The notes beneath the pieces are model-generated. The model was given only the letters and a program-made list of their open reading frames with translations. It was not told the origin of the DNA and did no database searches. A stretch of 41,349 bases of DNA. It comes from Chromera velia (lineage: Eukaryota; Sar; Chromeraceae). The position numbers and the translations under genes were made by a program. Of the stretch, positions 30,028 through 37,963 are shown in pieces; positions within the stretch are counted from its first letter, which is position 1; each line of letters starts with the position of its first letter. The DNA lies in the NCBI GenBank assembly GCA_018398765.1, contig JAHBMJ010004392.1:1-41349 (forward strand), read 5' to 3'.

Positions 30028-31365
30028 GGAGGGAGGCAGGCAAAAAGGAAGGCAAACAGATCCATCCGCAAAAAATGAGCTTGCGCGCAAAAAAGACACA
30101 AACATGCAGCAGAGAGAGACAGGGGCTCAACAGTCGCGAGTCTTTCTCCCTCCCTCCCTCTGTGTGTGTGAGTGTGTGTGTGTGCAATTCTGTAAGAACG
30201 AATAGAAGCACAGACAGCAAAAGGAGAAGAACATAAAGACTTTCTACTTGTCGAATGCTTCACAATGTTCTCGCCTGTCATCATGCATAGCTATCGGTGT
30301 TCTTTAGTTCGCAACCGCTCCATTGAGCGTACTTTTACTCCTACAGTCCACTCACTCCCTCTGTACGTCTGCATGCCCCACCTGTTCCATCTTCGAGATG
30401 TCCACTCTCGTTCTGTCTTTGTCTTTCTCCCTTTCTTTGTTGTTCTGGCTCTGCGTGTGGACTCCCCCTTTTTCCTTTTCCTTGTCGGAAACTTCTTTTT
30501 CCTTTTCTTTCCCCTTTCCCCCCTCCTCCTCCTTCTCAGGCTCATCCTTTTCCTTTTCCTCCTCCGGTGCGACGGCCGCAACCCGTGCATCAAGCCTGAC
30601 ATCAGAATGGGTCCGGTAGGGGGCGAGGGCCTTCTTGAGAGAGAACAGGGGGAACGCCCTTTCCCTCTCCCTTCCTTCCCCCTCTCCCCCCTTCAGATGC
30701 CGAGGTTCAGCCTGGTGCCTCCAAGGCCGGCTCACGGCCGCCCCCCTTGGGAGAATCTTCAACTCTCGGGGACAGAAGGGATCCGCCTCCTCGTCAGAAG
30801 AAACTTCATCTGCCTTCTCCTTCAAGTTCTCTCTGTCCTCCTGCCTGCGGTTGTGATCTGGTGGTGGATTGGACGGGTGGTTTTCTTTTTCCGTTTCTCT
30901 TCTCTTTGTTTCTGTCTCCGCAGGGGCTCTCTGGGTCGTCAGTTTGTCCCCCATCTCGCTCATTGATGTGGCAACAAACCCCTGAACCTTTGCATCTGTT
31001 TGGGCAAGAGGAGAGAGAGAAGGAGAGGGAGATGGGGGGCTTTGTATCTTTTTCTCCCCTTTCTCTGCCGTCTGGTCCTCTTCTTTCCATTTTTTTTCAA
31101 CTGCCCCTTCCTCGTTTCTGCTTTCGCTCTCAGGGCCTGCTGGAGCTGCATACGAGGAAGAAGAAGACTGCTGTGACGTCATGGGAGGGAAGAGAGGGAC
31201 TTCTGGGCTTCCACTTCTCTCTTCGTTCCCTGTTCCACTCTTCCGGAGGAGTTGAGGTGGCTCGGGATTGTTCTCGTTCTCTTTCTCTGCCTGATCGTGG
31301 TCTTCCTGCATTTCCACATCTTCTTGCAAGATCGTAGGGACAGAGGAATCTGCTCTCGTTTCCAT
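18611..31365 (-). CDS. Very large multi-exon gene of unknown function, about 2,428 residues
   Basis: My model joins exons 31365-30382, 29913-29161, 28596-28472, 27625-27490, 27109-25046, 24494-24253, 24172-24014, 23911-23861, 23320-23186, 22351-22206, 21837-20738 and 20002-18611. Every intron has GT...AG ends, all phases agree, and no stop occurs until 18611. The ATG at 31365 has an A at -3 and a G at +4. Long exons 1, 2, 5, 11 and 12 are low complexity (acidic, serine, proline and charged runs). The short exons encode dense helical sequence with many W, R, L and E, such as QEWAETLCRWESLHKLRMQ and EFYIFLAKRLKRMLVDHPAY, which look conserved. Basic clusters (CKKRKAS, AKNRNEEEHRHLKAKREK) suggest a nuclear protein. 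I do not recognise any catalytic or chromatin domain and assign no function. The gene could be split or contain extra small exons, for example near 23090. A shared promoter with the divergent gene at 31899 is likely. Confidence 0.6.
20744..21837 (-). other. Exon 11 of the large gene (V/K-rich segment)
   Basis: The acceptor CTGTCTGTCTGCAG is itself a (CTGT)n repeat and the donor (ending 20738) runs into GTGGGTGGGTGAGTGAG. The middle of the exon has the least biased sequence of the C-terminal half: a segment containing LTLPVTFVVFVRRDG and, after an acidic linker, EVKVVLHNHPYQLPG and WRLCVNDADVVQRAKAQL. This may be a small folded domain; I do not recognise it. The rest is glycine-, proline- and glutamate-rich. 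Confidence 0.5.
21858..21921 (+). repeat. Compound (AC)n(GA)n microsatellite in an intron
   Basis: Read on the minus (coding) strand it is (TC)n followed by (GT)n with GTGC interruptions. It lies just upstream of the exon 11 acceptor of the large gene. Confidence 0.85.
22044..22122 (+). repeat. Compound (GT)n(GA)n microsatellite in an intron
   Basis: A (GT)n tract passes directly into (GA)n. Its order differs from the (TC)n(TG)n pattern of the other compound arrays. It lies in the intron between exons 10 and 11 of the large gene. Confidence 0.85.
23140..23185 (+). repeat. (ACAG)n array starting at a 5' splice site
   Basis: On the coding (minus) strand the array is (GTCT)n and its first GT is the donor at 23185 after exon 9 of the large gene. 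Confidence 0.85.
23504..23546 (+). repeat. (ACAG)n array next to a GTAAGT on the minus strand
   Basis: On the minus strand the sequence reads GTAAGTCTGTCTGTCTG, a consensus 5' splice site running into (GTCT)n. In my model this donor is unused; it may mark an extra small exon upstream of it. Confidence 0.7.
23800..23826. repeat. (AT)n microsatellite
   Basis: About 25 bases of (AT)n followed by (AC)n lie in the intron between exons 8 and 9 of the large gene. Confidence 0.9.
25046..27109 (-). other. Exon 5 of the large gene (2,064 nt, mostly disordered)
   Basis: The exon begins with a compact helical segment (WWRVLCYQRLITTVIEQ and YLEAIAKSVTG, about the first 50 residues) that continues the folded part from exon 4. 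It then becomes serine-, glutamate- and proline-rich for about 600 residues. It ends at GAAGAG followed by GTCAGTGCG, phase 0. A short W-containing segment (SLWELTVLAWCVRAFPQC, near nt 25650) stands out within the low-complexity region. Confidence 0.55.
27155..27214 (+). repeat. Compound (CA)n(GA)n microsatellite upstream of exon 5
   Basis: On the coding strand this is (TC)n(TG)n, located about 45 bases upstream of the exon 5 acceptor. Confidence 0.85.
27628..27668 (+). repeat. (CAGG)n array acting as polypyrimidine tract
   Basis: On the minus strand this reads (CCTG)n then CCTGTCTGCAG, the acceptor of exon 4 of the large gene. The tetranucleotide array forms the pyrimidine-rich tract of the 3' splice site. 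Confidence 0.75.
28351..28385 (+). repeat. (GT)n microsatellite
   Basis: About 34 bases of (GT)n lie in the intron between exons 3 and 4 of the large gene. Confidence 0.9.
28539..28698 (-). repeat. Duplicated splice acceptor and exon start around a palindromic insertion
   Basis: The sequence at 28539-28590 is repeated at 28644-28698, with a first block of about 39 identical bases. It covers a pyrimidine-rich acceptor ending CCGGCAG and the first codons of exon 3. The 53 bases between the copies contain perfect 11-bp arms TTTCATACATT and AATGTATGAAA. Confidence 0.8.
28879..28911 (+). repeat. (TTTC)n microsatellite
   Basis: A (TTTC)n tract lies in the intron between exons 2 and 3 of the large gene. 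Confidence 0.9.
29991..30028 (+). repeat. (ACAA)n/(AGAA)n microsatellite
   Basis: The repeats lie in the intron between exons 1 and 2 of the large gene, about 80 bases upstream of the exon 2 acceptor on the coding strand. Confidence 0.85.
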
Positions 31366-31898
31366 TTTAGCCTTCGAGCTGGCAGGAGCGGAGCAGAGAG
31401 CGCCTCGCGTTGCGCCTCCGAAGTCCCGTCAGGCTGCCGGACTCAATGCCGTCTCCAGGACTCAGAAACAAAAAAAGAGAATCCAGCACCGAAGAAAAGG
31501 TCGCCCTCCTGTACTTGAGAGGAGACTGAAAAGCAAGTCGGCCCTCTCTCCTTCTGTACAAACTTCCACCCAGAGTACCGTAGACGTTCTGTCTTCAAAT
31601 GGAGTCGGGTTGCCAGTTCGGGAATGTTCGGGATGCCGGCACACAAAAAAAGGAGAATTAGAAATTTGACCCCGCGGCCCATCCGCGGCCCAATAGTTCT
31701 TGCATGCAAGGATGCGCCGCGGCCGCGCGGCCCGCGGGCGACTCTCAATCGATCAGTCATGCAGTCAGTCAGAAGATGTCATGCAGAAGTCGATCTCAGT
31801 CTCGTGACCGCCGTCAGCTTAATTAAACTCAGCTGTAGGTCGTCAGCGCGCTACGCAAGGAACTGGGAGGGCTTCGACGAGGAGCTGTAATGTGATGT
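31366..31898. promoter_or_regulatory. Divergent promoter region with a very GC-rich core
   Basis: The 533 bases between two divergent starts include a run at about 31670-31742 made almost only of CGCGGCC-type sequence, with overlapping CCGCGG palindromes, next to CAATAG and TTGCATGCAA. It is a plausible bidirectional promoter. Several frames cross it, but none has a domain. Confidence 0.4.
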
Positions 31899-32974
31899 AT
31901 GCTGGGTTTTACTGCCGTCAAGAGCCTTGGGAGGTCTCTTCGACCGTTCTCTTCCTCCATCCCACCTCCGTATCAGTCTCCGTCTCCGTATTCTTTCGCG
32001 AGGGATCAGATGGAGACGCAAGGAGAGAGAGCCGCTAAACAGACGGGGTGTTTCTTCGATCCGGCTCTCACTCGCCCTGACATATCAGGTAAGGGATTTC
32101 GAACGTGGATCCTTTGTGAGGGGAAAATGTTGATGAATGGATCAATCGATTCTGCAATCATTTGCGCGTGCAGCAGGAGTCGGAGCGGTCCTGGTTTCAG
32201 CGGGGTTGCCTGTTGAAGTTGACGGGCACTTCCGGGCCTTCAGTGCAGGTCCTTGCACGTTCCACCTCGTTGACTTCTGTCCGAGTCGCCCTCCCCGCCC
32301 TCCGCTCACTTTGAAGGTCGACGTGGAAGGAAAAGAGGCCCGCATCATTCTCGGAGACGGGACAAACATGTGAGCTCTTTGAGGAGACAAGAAACTAAGG
32401 GCGACAAGAAAGGGGGGAGCACCGGTCTGAACGGCGGGAAAAAGTTTTTAGTGCAACGAAGAGAAAAGGGATAACAACAAAGGGGTAATTTCAACGTGAG
32501 ACAAGGCTTCGGGTGGAAAGGGAAAAGGAATGACAAGACCTTGCAATTAAAAGTCTGAGACGGTATGTATATATGAAGGTTTGAGGGCTGCCAGACAAAA
32601 GGAAGGTGGATTCCCTGCAGGGATGGAATCTGTTCTGGCAGAAGAGGAGACGATGATGAGAATGATGGGAAAGGTGTCGAGAAAAGAAGACAAAACAAAG
32701 AAGGAAGAAATTGAAGCATAAAGTCTGTATGTGCGCAGTAACGATTCCATTCCATTGTTATTCAATTTGTTCAGTGTGCTCTCTCTTCGAGCGACTCTGC
32801 ACGTCTGTCTGCCTCTGCAGGAACCCCCCGCAGAAGATCACACAGGGCGACAAGGAGGACGAGGACCAAGAGGGGAATGGAAAGGGGGGAGCGGCCTCTG
32901 ATGTCCTCTCCGTGGAGGAAGCAGCTGGAGTGGCAGCTTGTCTTCGGACCGCTCGGGTAGGTCTGACGGTGTGA
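31899..32974 (+). CDS. Small three-exon protein with presequence-like N-terminus
   Basis: The exons are 31899-32088, 32174-32369 and 32821-32974 (stop TGA), with phases 1 and 2 matching, giving about 179 residues. The donors are TCAGGTAAGG and CATGTGAGC and the acceptors GTGCAG and CTCTGCAG, all good matches to consensus. An in-frame TGA precedes the ATG. The first 35 residues are rich in R and S with no acidic residues before D36 (VKSLGRSLRPFSSS), which suits a mitochondrial or plastid presequence. The middle (GVGAVLVSAGLPVEVDG, FHLVDFCPSRPPRPPLTLKVDVEG) looks like a beta-rich domain I cannot name. The last exon is acidic and ends AACLRTARVGLTV. A possible donor, CGG followed by GTAGGT at 32957, could extend it into the next gene. 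Confidence 0.5.
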
Positions 32975-33172
32975 TGGCGGCATCGGTCAGGGAAACAAGA
33001 AAGAAAACCGCCGAGGCTCTCTTTCTTTTTCTTGCCCGTTGCGCATTGCATTCGAGGCACGAGCTGTACACTTGTATGCATAGATATAGATCGAAAGAGG
33101 GATATATAGATGTATCCATACATACATATGCATCTCTATGTATGCGTATATGTATATGTATGTATGTATGTA

Positions 33173-33223
<51 letters not shown>

Positions 33224-33310
33224 CTGTGTGTATCTGTGTGTATCTGTGTGTGTGCATCTGTGTGTGTGTATCTGTTTTTATCTCTGTATCTATATGTGTG
33301 TGTTAGAGAG

Positions 33311-33376
<66 letters not shown>

Positions 33377-33852
33377 TGTGTGTGCATATCTGTTTGCGTT
33401 TCTCATTTGACACTTCTAAATCGGTTCGAACCATTTGTTCGACTATCCATTCACGCATGCATTCATGCACTCATTGTACGTCATTTCGTGGGGTTTTCCC
33501 ACTTGATTCGTTCCTTTCTGATTGAATGGCTCTCTGCTGTCCTCTGAAGAGCGCCTCTCCGCTTCAACTTCTCACTCACTCAGATTTGCCCTCGCTTTCT
33601 CTGCTCTCTCTTATCACTCACAGCTCCGTTTGTTCTGATGCCCTCCTTGTGTTACACGCAATAAGCTGCTGATGCCGTTTCTGTATTACACACAACAAGC
33701 TCTTTTGTTGCCCCTTAGTAGGGTAGTGTCCCGACTCTCTGGAATCAGCCATCAGTCTGCGCATCCCCCCTCCCCCCCTTGAATGATGCGTCGACCGTCG
33801 TCCCTTTCTGCAGCTCCCCTCCCCCGCGATTCCTCTCCCTGTCCTCAGCCAG
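32975..33852. other. Intergenic or intron DNA with long compound microsatellite
   Basis: No gene is supported. It is either the spacer between two genes or, if the donor at 32957 and the acceptor ending at 33813 are used, an intron joining them in phase 0. The exact palindrome GGTTCGAACC lies at 33422-33431. Confidence 0.5.
33132..33390 (+). repeat. Long (TATG)n, (GT)n, (TCTG)n and (TC)n(TG)n array
   Basis: About 250 bases of tetranucleotide and dinucleotide repeats include (TGTA)n at 33150-33180, (GT)n at 33178-33220, TGTGTATC repeats to about 33290, and compound (TC)n(TG)n at 33311-33376. Open frames over it on both strands are repeat translations. Confidence 0.9.
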
Positions 33853-36500
33853 ATGGAACCCCCGTGCCCCCCCCCCATCTCTCAGACGACGACCGACGAC
33901 TTAAGGCCTGAGGATGTCCTCAGTGCCGTCTGTGAGAGAGGGGACCTAGCTGCTCTCCGTCTCCTCTCTCGCTCAGGGGACGAGGAGAACCCGAAAAGTC
34001 CCTTCGGCTTCCCTCAGTCACCCCTGCCTCAGTTCCCCCATGGGGATATGCTGCAGAGGGGTCACAACGCCCTGGCAGCTCTCCGGGGGGCCGCCCGGGG
34101 TGATTCTGTGAGTACGCTCCGGTGGCTGTGCGAGGAGGGAGAGGTTCTCCTTCTCTCTGTTTTCCCCGATCCTTCTGTGCCTCTCTCGAGGGTGGCTGAA
34201 GAGGCCGCGTCGTGTGGCTCTGTGGGGGTGCTGCAGTGGCTGATTCTCCGGGAGGGAGGCCGAGAGCTTCTCTCGCGTGTTTTTCGAATCACCCCGGTTT
34301 CCTTTCAGGGCACCGACCGTTTCTGTTGGTGGCGTCGCAGCCCCCCCTCCCAGCGTGCAGTGGACTTTCTTCGTGATACGGGTGTGTTGAAGACACACGA
34401 GGCAGTCTATCTCGCAGCTGCTGTAGACGGGCTCTGCGCCGTGCCGGGAGAGACGTTGTTGAGGAGCGTGGAGAGAGAGACGGCGAGTCTGACGAGGAGG
34501 GAGGGGGAGCATCTTGTTGCCATGGTGTGCGCAAGCGCTGCAAGAGGAGGTCAGGTGGGCATTGTGAGAGCCCTTCTGAAAAAACTGGAACAGGGTTGGT
34601 GGGGGGCAGAATCGGATTCGGGGTCAGGGGAGATGGGGGGGCCAGGGGGGGGGGAGACCTCTGTGCGGTTGCGTCGGGTTGTTGCGGAAGGCATCCTCGA
34701 AGGGCCGTCTCCGTCTGTAGTCGCTGAGAGTCTCAGAAGGTGTGGGAGGGGGGATGGAGGAGAAGGGGAGGGGATTTCAATTGCAGGCCTCTCCCTGTCA
34801 GGCGCAGATTTTATGCACGCCGTGCGCAGTTGTAATTTGGAGTCTCTGGAAGTTCTCAAGAGAGCGCTGGGGCCCTCTGTGAGCCCATCTGAGAGCGCAT
34901 GCGAAGAGGCTGCTCGTCTGGGGTCGTTTCCCTGCTTGCAGTGGTTGAGGTGTCCTGATGGAGTGAGGGGAATGAAAACGTGTGAAAAGGGTGGGGACGT
35001 GGGGGGAAGTTGGGGCGAAAAAGAAATTTTGGAGACGGAGCCTCAGACGACGAGAGCCACAGTGGAGGGGTGGAAAGAAGCCCCCTGGGACGAGTTGACA
35101 TTCGCAGATTCTCTCGCCGCAGTTGCAGAGGCCAAACGGCAGTGGTTTTTGTGGTCGGATGCCGAGGAGGGCGGTAGAGGTGTTCTTGACAGAGTCGCGA
35201 TCGTTGAGTGGCTCTTCAGGAACGGGTGCGATAAGGACTTCGAACAGTTCTACGTCATGAAGGTAGGTCGGTCAGTGACTACGTAGGTAAGCATAGACGT
35301 GGATAGAAGTGTCACGATTGTGCTCCAGTTATTTTTTTTTTCTTTTTCTCTCTCTTCAGATGAATCGATCGGGTGGCCGAGGCGAAAAGAAGAAAAAAGA
35401 AAAAAGGAGGCCGGAGAAGGCAGCTAGGCGTGCCCCCCCTCCCCTCCCCTCCCCTCCCCTCCCCTCTCTTCCCGACCGTCCGTCCGGATACATGCTTCTC
35501 TCTTTTCTCTCTAGCTCGATCTGTGCGTGGGTATCACTCAGAGCTCCACTGCGATCGGACCCAGTCAGTGCCCCCCCCTCCCGTCCGTCCTGTCACGCAT
35601 CCCATACCTCTACCCTCCCGTAGACGAGTCATTTACTGCTGCCTTCATCTGCCTTCTTCTTTCCTGTAATCCCCTTTTGGGCTGCTGCGCTTTCAAGCTC
35701 TCCTCTACTCTGCTCTGCAGTGCTCCCCTGCTCCCTCTCCTCCTTACTTCCCCTCCATCTGACAGGAGGGGGTCAACGCAAAAGAAGAAACAAAAAAAAC
35801 GACGGATGCAGAAAACAGAAAAGCAAAAGAAGAAACAAGAAATAACGGATGCAAAAAACAGAAAACGAAAAGAAGAAAGAAGAAATAAAGGGTGCAAAAA
35901 ACGAAAAAAAAAAAAAAAAAACAAGAAACAGCGGACGGAAAGAGGTTCAGTCACCTGTCTCACGCTGCTCCGTCTCTCCTACTCTCCTTTCCCCCCAAGG
36001 TGCCCTTTCTGCTTGCCTGCTTGTCTGAAGCAAAAAGAAAGTCATATAGACGGCCTGCCTGCCTGCCTGCCTGAAGCAAAAGGGGATTCATAAAAGAGAA
36101 TTTATATTGTCTGTCTGTTTGTCTTTTTGTCTGTCTGTCTGTCATGAAGAAAAGAAGGGAGAAGAAGAAACGTATAGTCTGTCTGCCTGTCTGTATGTCT
36201 GAATGAATGAATGAATGAATGAATGAACGAAAGAAAGAAAGAAAACTGAAATCATTCTGTCTGTCTGAGAAAAGAAAGGGCATGATGCTCCTCGCGTTCG
36301 GAGTGCATGTGGCTGCCGGCTTGTGAACGAACTTCGGATCGCGTCTCCCAGCTGCATGTGCCCCTCCCTCCTGTGAGTGCTCTCTCTCTCTGCAGGACAT
36401 GGTAACGCGCACAGATGGAGCGTTTGAGGAGCTCCGACCTCTGCTGGAGGAATGGGATCTTGCAGGGGGGGGGTATATTCCTGCTTCCTGGGGAGGTTGA
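33853..36500 (+). CDS. Divergent ankyrin-like repeat protein, two exons
   Basis: Exon 1 is 33853-35262 and exon 2 is 36396-36500 (stop TGA), joined in phase 0 through donor AAGGTAGGT and acceptor CTCTCTGCAG, giving 504 residues. The short second exon completes a C-terminus ending GGYIPASWGG. The protein has repeated helix-turn-helix units of the type A-A-x-G-x-(x)-x-x-L-x-W-L: AVCERGDLAALRLL, AARGDSVSTLRWLCEEG, AASCGSVGVLQWLILREGG, SAARGGQVGIVRALL, AVRSCNLESLEVLKRAL, AARLGSFPCLQWL and VAIVEWLFRNGCDKDFE. These resemble degenerate ankyrin repeats used for protein binding. No enzymatic domain is seen. The frame is also open upstream of the ATG to an acceptor-like CTGCAG ending at 33813, so the real start may be earlier or the gene may be fused to the one at 31899. 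Confidence 0.72.
35263..36395 (+). other. Intron of the ankyrin-like gene, repeat-filled
   Basis: The intron begins GTAGGTCGGTCAGT. It contains (CCCCT)n at about 35434-35466, a three-copy 43-bp A-rich minisatellite at 35804-35932, and alternating (GCCT)n, (GTCT)n and (GAAT)n tracts with a recurring spacer like TGAAGCAAAA at about 36010-36260. No exon is evident inside. Confidence 0.7.
35804..35932 (+). repeat. 43-bp A-rich minisatellite, three copies
   Basis: Units begin GGATGCAGAAAACAG at 35804, GGATGCAAAAAACAG at 35847 and GGGTGCAAAAAACG at 35890, each exactly 43 bases apart. Confidence 0.85.
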
Positions 36501-36933
36501 TTGATTGATGCATTGTTTGCTTGCCTCGCTCGGCCCAGCTTTCGGCGTGGAATCTGAACGCGGATAATCTGATGTTCTTTTCCAATGCGAGGCCAATGCA
36601 GCTGGATGCCCCAGATCAGACCGGCAGATCGATTGAGAAAATGATTTGCTCATGCAAAGATCCTTCCTTCACAATGCATAGTCTTAATTGATTTGCTGTC
36701 AAGCACGACATTTCTGTCTTGCATAGTCAGCGTCACTCATGCGAAGGCTCGCTGCGCCTCCTGTCTCATCCTCTCCAAGACTTCTCCGTCTCTTTCTACC
36801 GCACCTTGCTTGGCTTTGATTTCTTCTCCTCTCTCACCCTGCCTTCAGGCTCTCAGTCCCTTCGTACCTCACCGTGCTTCCCCCGTCTCCCCTTATCTCA
36901 TCCTGTTTCCCCCGTTTATTCCTATCTCAGCTT

Positions 36934-37051
36934 GCCTTCCTTTTCTTCTCTTCTATCTCAGATTGCCTCCTCCGTCTCTCCTACTTCGCCTCGCCTTCCT
37001 TTTCTTCTCTTCTATCTCAGATTGCCTTCTCCGTCTCTTCCTACCAAACCG
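36934..37051 (+). repeat. 59-bp pyrimidine-rich tandem repeat
   Basis: The unit CTTCCTTTTCTTCTCTTC plus TATCTCAGATTGCC occurs at 36936 and again 59 bases later, followed by a similar TCCGTCTCT segment each time. Weaker copies extend upstream to about 36800. Confidence 0.7.
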
Positions 37052-37238
37052 GGCACACCCTGCTTCCTCCGTCTGCTCCTGGATCTCATCCTGCTAATAG
37101 TCTCTTGGCAGTGCCTTCTCTCTCTTTTTAAATGTCTTTTTGCCTCCTCCTCCCATCTCTTTTTGCAGGATTGCTCCTTATATGCAAGTTTTCACTGTCT
37201 TTTTAGTGTTGTTGCTACAATTAACTTTAAAAAAAAAC

Positions 37239-37316
37239 AAATGGAGAATTTAATATGTATTTCGTTCACTTTAGAAGTTCACTGTCAGAACTTAGCATAA
37301 CTTAAACTCTCCATTT
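37239..37316. repeat. Small inverted repeat (15-bp arms)
   Basis: AAATGGAGAATTTAA (37239-37253) and TTAAACTCTCCATTT (37302-37316) are inverted copies with one mismatch, 48 bases apart, in a short AT-rich patch. Confidence 0.7.
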
Positions 37317-37362
37317 CATTCATTTCCAGACTAGTTCCAGTCTTCTTTTTTTGTTTTCCAGA

Positions 37363-37663
37363 GCCGTTTGTAAGCTTCTTTATATGAAATTTGGGTTACA
37401 GATATACCGTGGCTCGCGAGTTCTGACACTTCTGTCTGTGCGCGCTCTTCGTGGCCCCGCAAAGCGAAACGGAGGGCACTTAGGTACACTGATAAGAAAC
37501 AATCTAAAGCTGGCGTGCCGCAGCGCCGGGCCGCAGCGCCGGGCCGCAGCGCCGGGCCGCAGCTGCGTTGCACTTAGCTAGCCGGCCCGGGCCCCGGCCG
37601 CGGCCGGCCGGGCGGCCGGCCGCGCGCAGTTTTTTCGATCCGGGCCGGGCCGTTTGTAAGCTT
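37363..37663. mobile_element. Candidate insertion flanked by 15-bp direct repeats, GC-extreme interior
   Basis: GCCGTTTGTAAGCTT occurs at 37363-37377 and again, identical, at 37649-37663. Between the copies is a 271-bp segment that includes a 13-bp tandem repeat (CCGCAGCGCCGGG, about 3.5 copies, near 37515-37562) and an almost pure G/C palindromic block at about 37580-37628, then a T6 run. The direct repeats could be a target-site duplication. I see no coding capacity and cannot assign an element class. Confidence 0.45.
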
Positions 37664-37963
37664 GCTTGCATGCGTCAGATTCTATGATTGGTCGATTGCT
37701 GGCCAAGTTGACCTTGGTCGACACATGCAGTCAGTACCAGTCACTGCGACACACTGGCTGGTTGAAGCAATCCCGTTCCCAGCTAGAGGATGCTCCACTC
37801 GATTCCTCTTGAAGCACCAAAGAAGCCCTGACTGACAGTCCATCATTCATCAGTTTCGTGTTGGTAAAGCAAGACCAAGAGACTGTGTGGTCTCTCTCTC
37901 TCTCTCTCTCGTTCGAATAACCTGCCGAGGTCCTGATAGCTGACAATCGTGGGAGCCTGCAGG

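Larger units (their letters stand above)
36501..37963. other. Intergenic region with tandem repeats and insertion-like segments
   Basis: It holds a pyrimidine-rich tandem repeat (units at 36934 and 36993, offset 59 bp), a small inverted repeat (37239-37316), and a GC-extreme segment flanked by 15-bp direct repeats (37363-37663). No gene is supported. A (TC)n tract lies at 37892-37909. Confidence 0.55.

Noticed and set aside
33415..33440. GGTTCGAACC, B-box-like and palindromic
   Set aside because: No tRNA cloverleaf can be drawn around it; the sequence upstream is (GT)n microsatellite.
33110..33547. Open frames of C/V/Y/I repeats and T/H repeats
   Set aside because: They are translations of (TG)n, (TATG)n and (TC)n arrays in both strands, not genes.
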